64,000 bases of DNA from Chloroflexota bacterium (GCA_009391845.1 QWJG01000002.1:1-64000); one strand, 5' to 3'. Numbered from the stretch's first letter, positions 34,455 to 46,081 are shown. Notes: a model not told the origin generated them from the sequence alone. Translations and numbers: made by a program.

Positions 34455-34471
34455 GTGAATCGCGATTGCAC
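34455..34471. promoter_or_regulatory. Palindrome between SUMF1-like gene and rex
   Basis: A perfect 10-bp palindrome, AATCGCGATT (34458-34467), is flanked by GTG and GCAC in the divergent promoter region, about 100 bases before rex. Regulators often bind such sites next to their own genes. It does not match the usual Rex operator (TTGTGA-6 nt-TCACAA) closely. Confidence 0.4.
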
Positions 34472-34570
34472 CCATCGGATCGCTCGATATCCTTGAAGAA
34501 TCTGGCTCCACCGGGTCGTCCACCCCGTCGGTCTACCCCGGCCGCTGTGGCGCACGCCAAAGGAGACGCC

Positions 34571-35230
34571 GTGCCGTTGGAAATCCCAGAAGTCGTCATT
34601 GACCGCCTCCCGGTGTACTTCCGCTTGCTCTCTCGTATCGCCGAGGAGGGCCGCACCGTGATCTCCTCGCAGGAGCTGGGCGACGAGCTGGATGTCACGC
34701 CGGCACAGATCCGCAAAGACCTGTCCTACTTCGGTCGCTTCGGCAAGCAGGGTCGCGGCTACTCGGTGCAGCGATTGCTCGAGGAGCTGCGCCTGATCCT
34801 GGGACTCGACCGTCGTTGGACCGTCGTCGTTGTCGGCATCGGCCGGCTCGGCCGGGCGGTCGCCTCCTACCCCGGGTTCCAGGGACAGGGCTTCGACATC
34901 GCCGGGCGCTACGACGCGGACCCGGAGCTGATCGGGACCGACGTGGACGGCGACACGGTCCGCGATGTGAAGCAGCTTGAGGAAGACTTGCGACGTACCC
35001 CGGCCGACATCGGCATCGTCACCGTCACCGCGCAGCACGCGCAGCAGGTGGTGGACGTACTGACCCGCGGCGGTGTCCGCGCGATTCTCAACTACACCCC
35101 GGCGCGCGTACAGGTGCCGGAGCGGGTCGAACTGAAGAACATCAACCCCGTCCTCTTCCTCCAGAGCATGACCTATCACCTGAAGCGGCGCGCCGCCGCT
35201 CGCGAGGACATGCGCGGCGCCGACGCCTGA
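34571..35230 (+). CDS. rex: Redox-sensing transcriptional repressor Rex
   Basis: NADH-responsive repressor of 219 aa. The N-terminal winged helix (VIDRLPVYFRLLSRIAEEG, SSQELGDELDVTPAQIRKDLSYFGRFG; ~8-60) reads DNA. The Rossmann domain (WTVVVVGIGRLGRAVASY, ~86-103; FDIAGRYDADPELIG) binds NADH, and the C-terminal helix (LFLQSMTYHLKRR) swaps in the dimer. The GTG follows AAGGAGAC. Rex in other bacteria represses respiratory and fermentative genes when NADH is high. TTGTGA sequences upstream of the ATP synthase operon in this window are possible targets. Confidence 0.95.
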   Translation: MPLEIPEVVIDRLPVYFRLLSRIAEEGRTVISSQELGDELDVTPAQIRKDLSYFGRFGKQGRGYSVQRLLEELRLILGLDRRWTVVVVGIGRLGRAVASYPGFQGQGFDIAGRYDADPELIGTDVDGDTVRDVKQLEEDLRRTPADIGIVTVTAQHAQQVVDVLTRGGVRAILNYTPARVQVPERVELKNINPVLFLQSMTYHLKRRAAAREDMRGADA

Positions 35231-35249
35231 TCGCCGGGGTCGGACGGCG

Positions 35250-36287
35250 CTAGCGGCCCTCGCTAATCAGCGACTCTTCCTCGGTTGGGAGCGCACGCTC
35301 GATCACCTCGATGTAGTCGAGCGCGGCGCCGGCGCCCTGCGCGATGCAGGTGAGCGGCTCGTCCGCCACATGTACCGGCACGCCGGTCTCGTAGCGCAGC
35401 AGCTCGTCCAAGCGGCGCAGCATCGCGCCGCCACCGGTCAGCACGATCCCGCGATCGATCACGTCGGACGCCAGCTCCGGAGGTGTGCGCTCCAGCACGC
35501 GCCGCACCGTCTGGACGATCATCGCGAGCTGATCCTGGATCGCGTGCGTCACCTCGTTCGCCGAAACGGTGATCGTCCGAGGCAGTCCGGTGATCTGATC
35601 GCGGCCGCGCACCTGCGCGACAGCGTCGTTGTGGTCATCCGGCAACGCCGAGCCGATCGCGATCTTCAGCTCCTCGGCGGTGCGTTCACCGATCAGCAGG
35701 TTGTGGCGGCGCTTCACGTGCTGCGCGATCTCGTCGTCGAAGCGGTCGCCGGCGACGCGCACCGATTCGCTGGCGACGATGCCGAACATCGAGATCACCG
35801 CCGCCTCGGTCCGACCGCCGCCAATGTCCACCACCATGTGGCCGCGCGCCGAGCCGACCGGGATCTGCGCGCCGATCGCCGCCGCGAGCGGTTCGGGGAT
35901 CAGGTGCGCCGGACGGCGCGCGCCCGCGGCCTCGGCGGCATCGCGCACGGCGCGGCGTTCGACGCCCGTCACGCCCACGGGAACGCAGATCATCACCTCG
36001 GGACGGATCGGGTTGAAGCGCCCGACGACGCTGGTGATGAAGTAGCGGAGCATTGCCTCGGTGATCAGGTAGTCGGCGATCACGCCGTCACGCATTGGGC
36101 GGATGACCTGGATCGTGCCGGGGTGCCGGCCGATCATGCCTCGCGCCTCGTCGCCCACGGCGACCACGGTGTTGTCTCGCTCGGTGATCGCCACCACGGC
36201 GGGCTCGTCGAGCACGATGCCGCGTCCGCGCTCGTACACGAGCACGTTGGCCGTTCCAAGGTCGATGCCGATCCGTTTCGCGAACAT
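35250..36287 (-). CDS. mreB: MreB/Mbl-family rod-shape actin homologue
   Basis: Actin-like filament protein of 345 aa that directs side-wall peptidoglycan synthesis. Phosphate-binding loops are intact: [22 protein letters not shown] (~5-26), [18 protein letters not shown] (~156-173) and [19 protein letters not shown] (~283-301). [13 protein letters not shown] is also conserved. mreC and mreD are not adjacent, which is more typical of Mbl or MreBH-type copies next to murA. The family is certain; the paralogue is not. Confidence 0.92.
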   Translation of the reverse strand: MFAKRIGIDLGTANVLVYERGRGIVLDEPAVVAITERDNTVVAVGDEARGMIGRHPGTIQVIRPMRDGVIADYLITEAMLRYFITSVVGRFNPIRPEVMICVPVGVTGVERRAVRDAAEAAGARRPAHLIPEPLAAAIGAQIPVGSARGHMVVDIGGGRTEAAVISMFGIVASESVRVAGDRFDDEIAQHVKRRHNLLIGERTAEELKIAIGSALPDDHNDAVAQVRGRDQITGLPRTITVSANEVTHAIQDQLAMIVQTVRRVLERTPPELASDVIDRGIVLTGGGAMLRRLDELLRYETGVPVHVADEPLTCIAQGAGAALDYIEVIERALPTEEESLISEGR

Positions 36288-36407
36288 CTCTCACCGCCGG
36301 CGTCGTGCGCCGTGGTCCTTCTACCGCTGTACCGCAATCAAAGCTGGGGTGGCCTCAGGGTAGCGCCTCGCCGGTGCGCTCGCATCGAGGGCGCGGTCCG
36401 ACGCCGC

Positions 36408-37661
36408 TCAGGCGCGCGACACGTCCGCTCCGAGGGCGCAGAGCCGCTCCGCGAGGTGGGCGTAGCCGCGATCGAGGTGCTCGATGCCACCGACCGAGGT
36501 CTCGCCATCCGCCGCAAGCCCGGCGATCACCACCGCGGCGCCGGCGCGGATATCGAGGGCGCGCACTGCCGCGCCGTTGAGCCGTCCGCCGCCTTCGACG
36601 ATCACCGTCTGCCCGCCGGTGATGATCTTCGCGCCCAGCGTGCGCAGTTCGCCGACGTACAACGTGCGGTTGTCGAAGACCCGCTCGTGGATCGTGGAGA
36701 CGCCGGGCACCTGCGTCAGCGCGGCGGCCATCGGCGCGTGCAGGTCGGTCGGGAAGCCGGGGTAGGGCACGGCCTGCACCTGGACCGGCCGCAGCTTGCG
36801 GGGACAGGAGACGCGGACACCGCGGCCCTCGATCGTCTCCACCTTGGCATCCAGTTCGTGGAACTTCGCGATCAGCGAATCGAGCGCGGCCGGATCGGCG
36901 TTGGTGACGTGCAGATCGCCGCCGGTCGCGAGCCCCGCGAGGAGGTACGTACCGGCCTCGATACGATCGGGGATCACCTCGAAGTCGGTGCCGTGCATCC
37001 GCTCGACACCCTCGATGGTCATGATCGCGGTGCCGTGGCCGGTGATCCGCGCGCCCATCGAGTTGAGCATCGCGGCGGCCATCTCCACCTCCGGCTCCGC
37101 GGCGGCGTTGACGATCGTCGTCGTGCCCTCCGCGAGCGCGGCGGCGAACATCACGTTCACCGTCCCGAGGACGGAGGGATAGTCGAGGAAGATGCGCGCG
37201 CCCGTGAGCTTGGGGGCGCGGGCGACCCACTCTGCGCCGGAGCGGCTCACCTCGGCGCCCAGCGCGCGGAAACCGGCCAGGTGTACATCCAGCGGTCGTA
37301 CGCCGATCACGTCGCCGCCAGGCGACGCACAAGCGGCCTCGCCGGCCCTCGCGAGCACCGGGCCCATCACGAGGAAGGAGGCGCGCAGCGCCATCACCAG
37401 CGCGGTCGGCGGCGCGGTCGCGGTGAACTCTCGTGCCTGGATGTAGACGGTCGTCCCGTCGACCTCGACCTCCGCCCCCAGTGCGCGGCAGACGTCAGCC
37501 ATCTCGCCGATGTCGGCGATCTCGGGAACGTTGCGAATGGTGACGGGGTCAGCTGAGAGGAGGCCAGCGGCAAGGGTGTATAGCGCGGCGTTCTTGGATC
37601 CGGAGACGGCAACTTCGCCCTTAAGGGGCCGGCCACCGCGAATGACGAAGCGCTCACTCAT
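36408..37661 (-). CDS. murA: UDP-N-acetylglucosamine 1-carboxyvinyltransferase, Cys-to-Asp form
   Basis: First committed enzyme of peptidoglycan synthesis, adding enolpyruvate from PEP to UDP-GlcNAc. The 417-aa product has the substrate Lys-Asn (SGSKNAAL, ~21-28) and ALRASFLVMGPVLAR. At the active-site loop, where E. coli has GGCAIGARP with catalytic Cys115, it reads GGDVIGVRP with Asp117. Natural Asp forms (for example mycobacteria and chlamydiae) are active but not alkylated by fosfomycin. The ATG at 37661 has TATCGT at 37669-37674 just upstream, a leaderless-type promoter. It is followed by mreB. Confidence 0.93.
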   Translation of the reverse strand: MSERFVIRGGRPLKGEVAVSGSKNAALYTLAAGLLSADPVTIRNVPEIADIGEMADVCRALGAEVEVDGTTVYIQAREFTATAPPTALVMALRASFLVMGPVLARAGEAACASPGGDVIGVRPLDVHLAGFRALGAEVSRSGAEWVARAPKLTGARIFLDYPSVLGTVNVMFAAALAEGTTTIVNAAAEPEVEMAAAMLNSMGARITGHGTAIMTIEGVERMHGTDFEVIPDRIEAGTYLLAGLATGGDLHVTNADPAALDSLIAKFHELDAKVETIEGRGVRVSCPRKLRPVQVQAVPYPGFPTDLHAPMAAALTQVPGVSTIHERVFDNRTLYVGELRTLGAKIITGGQTVIVEGGGRLNGAAVRALDIRAGAAVVIAGLAADGETSVGGIEHLDRGYAHLAERLCALGADVSRA

Positions 37662-37668
37662 CAACTGA

Positions 37669-37674
37669 ACGATA
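37669..37674 (-). promoter_or_regulatory. -10 box of murA, leaderless type
   Basis: TATCGT on the minus strand lies seven bases before the murA ATG. It would start transcription at about the start codon. No ribosome site is visible between. Confidence 0.3.
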
Positions 37675-37755
37675 CCTGCGGTCCCGGTCGCACGCGAGAA
37701 CTCAGCTCACCGGCGTCCTACCGAGGACTGACGGGGCGAGGTCCGAGGACGGCGG

Positions 37756-38205
37756 TTAGTTGGAGCGGACGGTCGGCGCGCCGGAACCGTGCTTACGACG
37801 GCGAACCTTCATCCGCAGTAGCGCCCGCTGTACGGAGAGCTGAGCGCGGAGCAGGTCGAACTGCCCCTCGCCCAATTCCTGGGTGCGACCGGCGAGACGC
37901 GTCTCTGCCCGCTTGCGGGCTTCGTCCGCGCGATCCTCGTTGATGTCGTCGGCATGCTCGGCCGCGTCGGCCAGCACGGTGACTTCGTCGTGCGCGACCT
38001 GTAGGAAGCCGCCGTGAATCGCGATCGGCTCGACGCCGCTCGGGGTGTACGCCAGCATCTCGCCGAGGCCGAGGCCGACCATCAGCGCCGCGTGGCTCGG
38101 GAGGATGGTGAGCTGGCCGTCCGAACCGGGTACGACCAGGCGCGTCACATCGTCCCGTTCCAGGACGGTGCGGTCAGCGGTGACGATCGACAGCGTGAGC
38201 GGCAT
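37756..38205 (-). CDS. atpC: ATP synthase F1 epsilon subunit
   Basis: A 149-aa central-stalk subunit. Residues 1-85 form the beta-sandwich (MPLTLSIVTADRTVLERDDV, VPGSDGQLTILPSHAALMVGL, GGFLQVAHDEVTVLADAAEHADDI). The helical hairpin follows (EDRADEARKRAETRLAGR... LLRAQLSVQRALLRMKVRRRKHG), with a short polar tail. Last gene of the ATP synthase operon, it is separated from atpD by an unusually long 108-bp gap holding two hairpins. Confidence 0.93.
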   Translation of the reverse strand: MPLTLSIVTADRTVLERDDVTRLVVPGSDGQLTILPSHAALMVGLGLGEMLAYTPSGVEPIAIHGGFLQVAHDEVTVLADAAEHADDINEDRADEARKRAETRLAGRTQELGEGQFDLLRAQLSVQRALLRMKVRRRKHGSGAPTVRSN

Positions 38206-38212
38206 GGTGATG

Positions 38213-38263
38213 ATCCCGTCGCGTCGCGACTACTGCTACTTCCGAATCCCGTCGCTACGCGAC
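38213..38263 (-). repeat. Two hairpin-forming 18-bp repeats between atpD and atpC
   Basis: ATCCCGTCGCGTCGCGAC (38213-38230) and ATCCCGTCGCTACGCGAC (38246-38263) match at 16 of 18 positions and are 33 bp apart. The first contains GTCGCG-T-CGCGAC and the second CGTCGC-TAC-GCGACG (to 38264), both able to form stem-loops in the mRNA just before atpC. Confidence 0.6.
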
Positions 38264-38313
38264 GAGTGACCGAACCTGCCGGACGGCAACTACTGCCGCC
38301 CGGGCGTCTTTGC

Positions 38314-40630
<2,317 letters not shown>

Positions 40631-40674
40631 AGCTGGCCCCGCTCCCCTGTGCTTTCAGTTGCCTCGACGCGCGC

Positions 40675-42204
40675 CTAGTAGGCGACGCTGCCGAGGAATT
40701 CCTCAATCGCGCTCTTCAACGAAGCCTCGGTGGCCTCGTCCAGATCGCCCGTCGACATGATGGTTTCCAGGATCCCGGAGTGGTTGGCCGCCATGAATTC
40801 GTGGAAGGCCTTCTCCAGGTCCAGCACCTTCTCCACCGGCACCTTGTCCAGGTGGCCGCGGACGCCCATGTAGAGCACCGTGACCTGCTGGGCCAGCGTC
40901 AGCGGCTGGTACTGCGGCTGCTTCAGCAGCTCGGTCAGGCGCGCACCTCGGGTGAGCTGGAGCCGCGTCGAGGCGTCCAGGTCGTCCGTGCCGAACTGCG
41001 CGAAGGCCTGCAACTCGCGGTACTGCGAGAGGTCCAGGCGCAGGGTGCCGGCCACCTTCTTCATCGCCTTGGTCTGCGCGTCACCACCCACGCGGGACAC
41101 CGAGATGCCCGGGTTGGTGGCCGGTCGCTGACCGGAGTTGAAGAGGTCCAATTCCAGGAAGATCTGGCCGTCGGTAATCGAGATGACGTTGGTCGGGATG
41201 TAGGCGGACACGTCGCCGGCCTGCGTCTCGATAATCGGCAGCGCCGTAATCGATCCGCCGCCCAGCTCCTCGGTGACGCGCGCGGCGCGCTCCAGGAGAC
41301 GGGAGTGCAGGTAGAAGACGTCGCCGGGGTACGCCTCGCGTCCCGGGGGGCGCTTCAGCAGCAGCGAGACCTCGCGGTACGCCCAGGCGTGCTTGGAGAG
41401 GTCATCGTAGATGACCAGGACGTCCCTGCCCTGGGCCATGAAGTACTCGGCGATCGCGGCGCCGGCGTAGGGGGCCAGGTACTGCAACGCCGCGGACTCC
41501 GCGGCGGAGGCAGTGACCACCACCGTGTGATCCATCGCGCCGTGCTGTTCGAAGATCGCGACGGTCTGGGCGACCTTCGCGTCCTTCTGGCCGATCGCGA
41601 CGTAGACGCAGAGCACGTCGCTGTTCTTCTGGTTGATGACGGCGTCGACGCCAATCGCGCTCTTACCGATCGAGCGGTCGCCGATGATCAGTTCGCGCTG
41701 ACCACGGCCAACCGGAATCATCGCGTCGATCGCCTTGATGCCGGTCTGCAGCGGCTGGTCCACGTGGACGCGGCTGACCACGTCGGGCGCGATGCGCTCC
41801 ACCGGGTAGCTCTCGGTCGTGTTGATTGGCCCGCGCTCGTCAATCGGGTCGCCCAGCGCGTTCACGACGCGCCCGATCAGCGCCTCGCCCACCGGCACGG
41901 ACGCGACCAGGCCCGTCGTGCGGACCTCGTCGCCTTCCTTCACCGCGGCGTAGTCACCGAGGATGATCGCGCCGACCGTCTCTTCTTCGAGGTTCAGCGC
42001 CAGTCCACGAATCGGCCGCCCTTCGAGGTCGGTCGAGCTGAACTCGAGCAGCTCCGAGGACATGCACTCGCCGAGACCGTGAATCTGCGCGATGCCGTCT
42101 CCGGCAACGATCACGGTGCCAACGTTCGCTTCGACCGCTTCCGCGTCAAAGCCCTCGATTTGCTGCTTCAGGATCGAAGCGATCTCTTCAGCTCGAACTA
42201 CCAT
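40675..42204 (-). CDS. atpA: ATP synthase F1 alpha subunit
   Basis: Non-catalytic nucleotide-binding subunit, 509 aa. Walker A is [16 protein letters not shown] (the usual GDRQTGKT with Gln-Thr replaced by Ser-Ile), Walker B ends [36 protein letters not shown]. The arginine finger region [15 protein letters not shown] is intact. The Q-T to S-I change in the P-loop is a small departure from consensus. Confidence 0.96.
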   Translation of the reverse strand: MVVRAEEIASILKQQIEGFDAEAVEANVGTVIVAGDGIAQIHGLGECMSSELLEFSSTDLEGRPIRGLALNLEEETVGAIILGDYAAVKEGDEVRTTGLVASVPVGEALIGRVVNALGDPIDERGPINTTESYPVERIAPDVVSRVHVDQPLQTGIKAIDAMIPVGRGQRELIIGDRSIGKSAIGVDAVINQKNSDVLCVYVAIGQKDAKVAQTVAIFEQHGAMDHTVVVTASAAESAALQYLAPYAGAAIAEYFMAQGRDVLVIYDDLSKHAWAYREVSLLLKRPPGREAYPGDVFYLHSRLLERAARVTEELGGGSITALPIIETQAGDVSAYIPTNVISITDGQIFLELDLFNSGQRPATNPGISVSRVGGDAQTKAMKKVAGTLRLDLSQYRELQAFAQFGTDDLDASTRLQLTRGARLTELLKQPQYQPLTLAQQVTVLYMGVRGHLDKVPVEKVLDLEKAFHEFMAANHSGILETIMSTGDLDEATEASLKSAIEEFLGSVAY

Positions 42205-42258
42205 CGGAGTCCCCCTGGGGCGCTTCCTTGATGCCGCATACTTGCCGTCGCGGAGACC

Positions 42259-42804
42259 TTAGCGGGTCACTCGCTCCAGCTCTCGTCTCAAACTGCGCAA
42301 CCGGGTGCGCGTTGATGCGTCGAATAGCCGGTCGCCGATACGGACGGTGAGGCCCCCGAGGATCTCGGGGTCCACGATCGTCTCCATCGTGACCTGTTTG
42401 CCGGTCTGTGCCGCCAGTTGCCGCTGCACCGCCGCGCGCCGCTCGTCGTCCAACGGAACAGCCGTACGCACCACGGCGCGCGCGATGTTCCGTTCCTCGT
42501 CCAACAGCTCGCGATAGAAGGCAGCCACTGACTGGCCAAGCGACAACCGCGACTTCCGGCGAAGGAGACGGAACAGGTTGAGCTGCTTCGTCCCGATCCC
42601 CGGCTGAGCCTGCTCGACGATCGCGGAGAAGCGATCGTCAGTGAGGCCGTCCGCCTGCAGTGCGTTGACGAACGCGGGGCGTCCGGTCAGCGCTTCGAGC
42701 GTCTCGACGGCGGCAAGCCAGTCGTCGAGCGTCCCGTCCTGGCGCGCAATCTCAAGCGCGGCCAGCGCATAGCGTCGTCCTGCGATGTCGCGTGATCCGG
42801 CCAA
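42259..42804 (-). CDS. atpH: ATP synthase F1 delta subunit
   Basis: Peripheral-stalk cap joining F1 to subunit b, 181 aa. It has RRYALAALEIARQDGTLDDWLAAV near the start and the conserved C-terminal block QTGKQVTMETIVDPEILGGLTVRIGDRLFDASTRTRL. The TTG start at 42804 follows GGGGAG. It sits between atpF and atpA as usual. Confidence 0.92.
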   Translation of the reverse strand: MAGSRDIAGRRYALAALEIARQDGTLDDWLAAVETLEALTGRPAFVNALQADGLTDDRFSAIVEQAQPGIGTKQLNLFRLLRRKSRLSLGQSVAAFYRELLDEERNIARAVVRTAVPLDDERRAAVQRQLAAQTGKQVTMETIVDPEILGGLTVRIGDRLFDASTRTRLRSLRRELERVTR

Positions 42805-42827
42805 CGTCTACTCCCCGTCCGCCGGAA

Positions 42828-43475
42828 TCAGTTGTTGCCGTCCTGGCCGAAGCGAGCTTCGACCAGTGCCTCGTCAATCAACCGCTGATGTGCATCGCGG
42901 TCGATCGCCTGTCCCACCACACGCTCGGCGGCGCGGATCGTCAGGTCAGCGAATTCAGAACGGAGCTGTTGCACCGCCTGCTCGCGTTCCAGCGCGATCT
43001 CCTCGCGAGCGCGGCTCACGATCTGATCGGCTTCGCGCCGTGCCTGCTGTTCCAGCTCCTCGCGGAGCCGTCCCGCCTGCTCCTGCGCTCGTGCCGTCGC
43101 CTCGCGGGCCTCGGCGCGTGCCTCCTCGATGACGCGACGTGCCTCTTCCTCGCTGGCGGCCGCTTGCGTGGCTGCCTGCTCGGACCGCTGGAGGCCTTCC
43201 TCGATGCGGTGCTTCCGCTCGTCGAGGACCTTCAGGATCGGCTTCCAGAGGAACAGCCGCAGCACGACCAACAAGATCGTGAAGTTGACGAGCTGCGCGA
43301 CCAAACCGGGTAGGTTCAGACCCAGCGCGGCGATGCCCTCGACCTCTTCGGTCGCGGACGCGACGCTCGGCACGGCCGCCAGTACGCCGGCAATTGCCAG
43401 CGCCTGGAACCGACGCGAACGCAGCCACGTCATGCGTGGGTGCTGCATCCCCTGTGGTCGTCTCAATGACCTCAT
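42828..43475 (-). CDS. atpF: ATP synthase F0 b subunit with N-terminal extension
   Basis: Peripheral-stalk subunit, 215 aa. The usual membrane helix (LPGLVAQLVNFTILLVVLRLFLW, ~54-76) is followed by a long charged coiled coil (RIEEGLQRSEQAATQAAASEEEARRVIEEA...). Before it lies an extra ~45 residues with a basic start (MRSLRRPQGMQHPRMTWLRSRR) and a hydrophobic stretch ending VPSVASA-TEE, which looks like a cleavable signal peptide. Subunit b normally lacks one. The ATG at 43475 has GGAGAG upstream. An internal start (MTWLRSRRF) would still keep the signal-like part. Confidence 0.92.
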   Translation of the reverse strand: MRSLRRPQGMQHPRMTWLRSRRFQALAIAGVLAAVPSVASATEEVEGIAALGLNLPGLVAQLVNFTILLVVLRLFLWKPILKVLDERKHRIEEGLQRSEQAATQAAASEEEARRVIEEARAEAREATARAQEQAGRLREELEQQARREADQIVSRAREEIALEREQAVQQLRSEFADLTIRAAERVVGQAIDRDAHQRLIDEALVEARFGQDGNN

Positions 43476-43576
43476 GTCGTCTCTCCTCGGTATCGGGTCG
43501 CGCGCCCAACCCCCGCCGCCCTGGCGAATGCGCTTCGGGCGCAGGGGCGGACGCGCTCCCACCGTGAGTGCGAGGC

Positions 43577-43969
<393 letters not shown>

Positions 43970-43990
43970 TCAATCACTTGTTCCCGAGCG

Positions 43991-45136
43991 CTAGTGCGCA
44001 CCCTCTTCACCGTGGTCGTCACCGTGATGCGATACCGCCGTCACCGCGAAGACCAGTGTGAGGATGGCGAACACGAACGCTTGAATCAGGCCGACGAAGA
44101 GCTCCAGCCCGTAGAAGACGTCCACCAGTACGAATGGCACCAGGAACGTCATCATCAGCAGCAGCACCTCGCCGGCGAAGATATTGCCGAAGAGTCGGAA
44201 GGTGAACGACACCATCCGCGACAGCTCGGAGACGAACTCGAGGATCCCGACGAAGACGTCGATGACACCACCGAGGATGTCGCCCTTGAGAAGTTTCCCG
44301 AAGCTGAAGAACTTCGTGAGGTAGCCGACGCCCAGCGTCTGCAGGCCCCAGAACTCCACGAAGATGAAGGAGAAGATCGCGATCGCGAGCGGCGCGTTCA
44401 CGTCGGTCATGACGGAGCGGAAGTAGGGGGCGACCAGGCCGGAGAAGCCGGTCACCGTGGCGCCCTCGGACGGGGCGGCAGCCTCTGTCGCGGCGTTGAA
44501 CTGGTCGGTCGCGGCGGGCGGGTTACTGGAAACGACGGCGAGCGAGCCAAACGCGGACGAGTGGCTGTCGGCTGCGCCTTCCTCGGCGTGGCCGAACTCG
44601 ATCTTCGTGCCGTCGCTGTACTCGACGTACGCGACCTCCCCAGAACCAACGTCCACCTGCCCCGGCTTGAACGGGATATACGCGACGTCGATACCGGCAA
44701 CGGTCCGCTGGCCCATCACGGCCTGCTTGTCGCCGAAGTTCGGCTCCGTCAGGCCGATCACGTTGTTGATTGGCAGCAGGCCGAAGTAGTTGGAGGTGAG
44801 GATGAAGAAGAAGATCGTCGCGACCAGCGGGAAGAAGCGCCGCCCGTTCTTCTCGCCCGCGACCTGGACCACAAGGTTGTAGAACACCTCGACGCCGGCC
44901 TCGACCGCGCCGCTGAATCCGCTCGGCACCACGGACAGGCGCGGGCCGACGATCAGGGCCATCAGGATGAGGAACAGGACCACGAACCAGGACGTGAACA
45001 TCGTGTTCGTGACGTCCAGCGGGCCCCAGTGGAACACGGTCTCAGGGGCGACGATGATCGCCGGTGACGCGCCACCCACGAAAAGGACGCCTACGGCGAT
45101 CAGCGCGATGGCGGCGACGGCAATCAACCACTTCAT
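43991..45136 (-). CDS. atpB: ATP synthase F0 a subunit with large insertion
   Basis: Proton half-channel subunit, 381 aa against about 240-300 usual. The essential Arg is in SFTFRLFGNIFAGE (Arg315), and MTDVNAPLAIAIFSFIFVEF is the conserved TM block. Between FGLLPINNVIGLT (~118-130) and GLVAPYFRSVMTDVN (~233-247), where relatives have a short loop, there are about 100 extra polar residues rich in Gly, Ala, Ser, Asp and Glu. In E. coli topology this loop faces outside the cytoplasm. A His/Asp/Glu-rich tail (SHHGDDHGEEGAH) ends the protein. Confidence 0.95.
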   Translation of the reverse strand: MKWLIAVAAIALIAVGVLFVGGASPAIIVAPETVFHWGPLDVTNTMFTSWFVVLFLILMALIVGPRLSVVPSGFSGAVEAGVEVFYNLVVQVAGEKNGRRFFPLVATIFFFILTSNYFGLLPINNVIGLTEPNFGDKQAVMGQRTVAGIDVAYIPFKPGQVDVGSGEVAYVEYSDGTKIEFGHAEEGAADSHSSAFGSLAVVSSNPPAATDQFNAATEAAAPSEGATVTGFSGLVAPYFRSVMTDVNAPLAIAIFSFIFVEFWGLQTLGVGYLTKFFSFGKLLKGDILGGVIDVFVGILEFVSELSRMVSFTFRLFGNIFAGEVLLLMMTFLVPFVLVDVFYGLELFVGLIQAFVFAILTLVFAVTAVSHHGDDHGEEGAH

Positions 45137-45196
45137 GCGTTACGCCCCCGGCAGCCCCGAGCCGTTGAACAGACGAACGGCGTCATCGTCTGGCGG

Positions 45197-45409
45197 CTAG
45201 GAGCCGTCAGACTGTCGGATGACATCACGTAGTCGTCGATAGGCTTCAAAAAACCCCGCCATCAGTCCAAGCAGCAGAAACACCAGCGTCCAGAGCGGAT
45301 CGGTCCCGAAGCGCTGATCGAGCCAGTGACCGAACAGCGTCGACCCTACGATCAGCACCGCGAGCGTCGTTCCGATCCCCACCAGGGCGAACGCTGGCGA
45401 ATTCATCAT
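45197..45409 (-). CDS. atpI: AtpZ/AtpI-family assembly protein
   Basis: A 70-aa membrane protein with two helices (AFALVGIGTTLAVLIVGSTLFGHWLD, WTLVFLLLGLMAGFFEAYRRL) and the conserved G-H-W-L-D-x-x-F-G-T-D-P loop. AtpI/AtpZ proteins help assemble the c-ring and may move Mg2+. First gene of the operon; a promoter with both boxes lies just upstream. It has two in-frame ATGs (45409 and 45406). Confidence 0.85.
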   Translation of the reverse strand: MMNSPAFALVGIGTTLAVLIVGSTLFGHWLDQRFGTDPLWTLVFLLLGLMAGFFEAYRRLRDVIRQSDGS

Positions 45410-45445
45410 CAGCCCGACCCCAACGAGTGGAGCAGGACCAGCGGG

Positions 45446-45474
45446 ACGGTAGCACGGGTGATCAAGTCGATCAA
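45446..45474 (-). promoter_or_regulatory. Promoter of the ATP synthase operon
   Basis: On the minus strand TTGATC (-35, 45474-45469) and TACCGT (-10, 45451-45446) are separated by exactly 17 bases, ending 36 bases before the atpI start. It is the best two-box promoter seen in the window. Confidence 0.5.
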
Positions 45475-45478
45475 CCGA

Positions 45479-45544
45479 TTGTGACTTGGTGCACGATCGG
45501 ACGGATTATGGACACGCCCGGCGAACTCACTGACACTGTTGTGA
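45479..45544 (+). promoter_or_regulatory. TTGTGAC motifs upstream of the ATP synthase promoter
   Basis: TTGTGAC occurs at 45479 and again at 45539, exactly 60 bp apart. The first reads TTGTGA-CTTGGT-GCACGA, a half-conserved match to the Rex operator TTGTGA-6 nt-TCACAA, placed next to the -35 box. With rex encoded 11 kb away, redox control is possible but unproven. Confidence 0.3.
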
Positions 45545-46081
45545 CTATTCGCCGCGGTTCCCGAGGTCGTCCAAGTCCAGGCCCGAGACGAAGTCGCGAA
45601 AGACGGACAGCTTCTCCAGCTCCTCGGCGGTCGCGGGGCGCGCCACCTCGGCGCCGGCGCCCTCGATCGGCTGGCCCTCGTCGTCCAGCACCACACCGGC
45701 GCGCTCCAGCACGTCGTCCACGACGTAGATCGGGACCTCCGCGCGGACCGCCAGCGCGATCGCGTCCGAGGGACGCGAATCGATCTCGAGGGTCACGCCG
45801 TCGCGTTCGATCCGGATCTGGGCGAAGAACGTGTCGTCCTTCAGATCGTTGACGACCACGGAGACGACGGTGCCGCCCAGTTCCTTGATCAGGTTGCTCA
45901 GCAGGTCATGGGTCTGCGGGCGAGGAACGGACACGTCCTGGAGGCGGAACGCGATCGCGTCCGCGACATCCGCGCCGATCCAGATCGGGAGGTAGCGATC
46001 AGCGTCCTTCTCTTTGAGGACGACCACTCGCCGATAGTGTCGAAGGCCAACGCGGATGCTATCGATCACGAGTTCGATCAA
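45545..46081 (-). CDS. Bifunctional nuclease family protein (DUF151)
   Basis: A 178-aa DUF151 protein. The conserved core is IELVIDSIRVGLRHYRRVVVLKEKDADRYLPIWIG at the N-terminus, then DVADAIAFRLQ and DSRPSDAIALAVRAEVPIYV (~105-124, the SRPSDAIALA signature). Relatives in plants and bacteria have RNase/DNase activity. A C-terminal acidic extension follows. I chose the TTG at 46081, as GAGGAG lies seven bases before it and homologues start at this point. Confidence 0.85.
   Translation of the reverse strand: MIELVIDSIRVGLRHYRRVVVLKEKDADRYLPIWIGADVADAIAFRLQDVSVPRPQTHDLLSNLIKELGGTVVSVVVNDLKDDTFFAQIRIERDGVTLEIDSRPSDAIALAVRAEVPIYVVDDVLERAGVVLDDEGQPIEGAGAEVARPATAEELEKLSVFRDFVSGLDLDDLGNRGE

Noticed and set aside
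34455..34471. Rex operator upstream of rex
   Set aside because: The dyad AATCGCGATT does not fit TTGTGA-6 nt-TCACAA at the right spacing, so it is listed only as a generic palindrome.
35370..37556. A 728-residue open frame on the plus strand
   Set aside because: It runs antisense through mreB and murA, is rich in Arg, Asp and His, and has no motif. Both minus-strand genes are certain.
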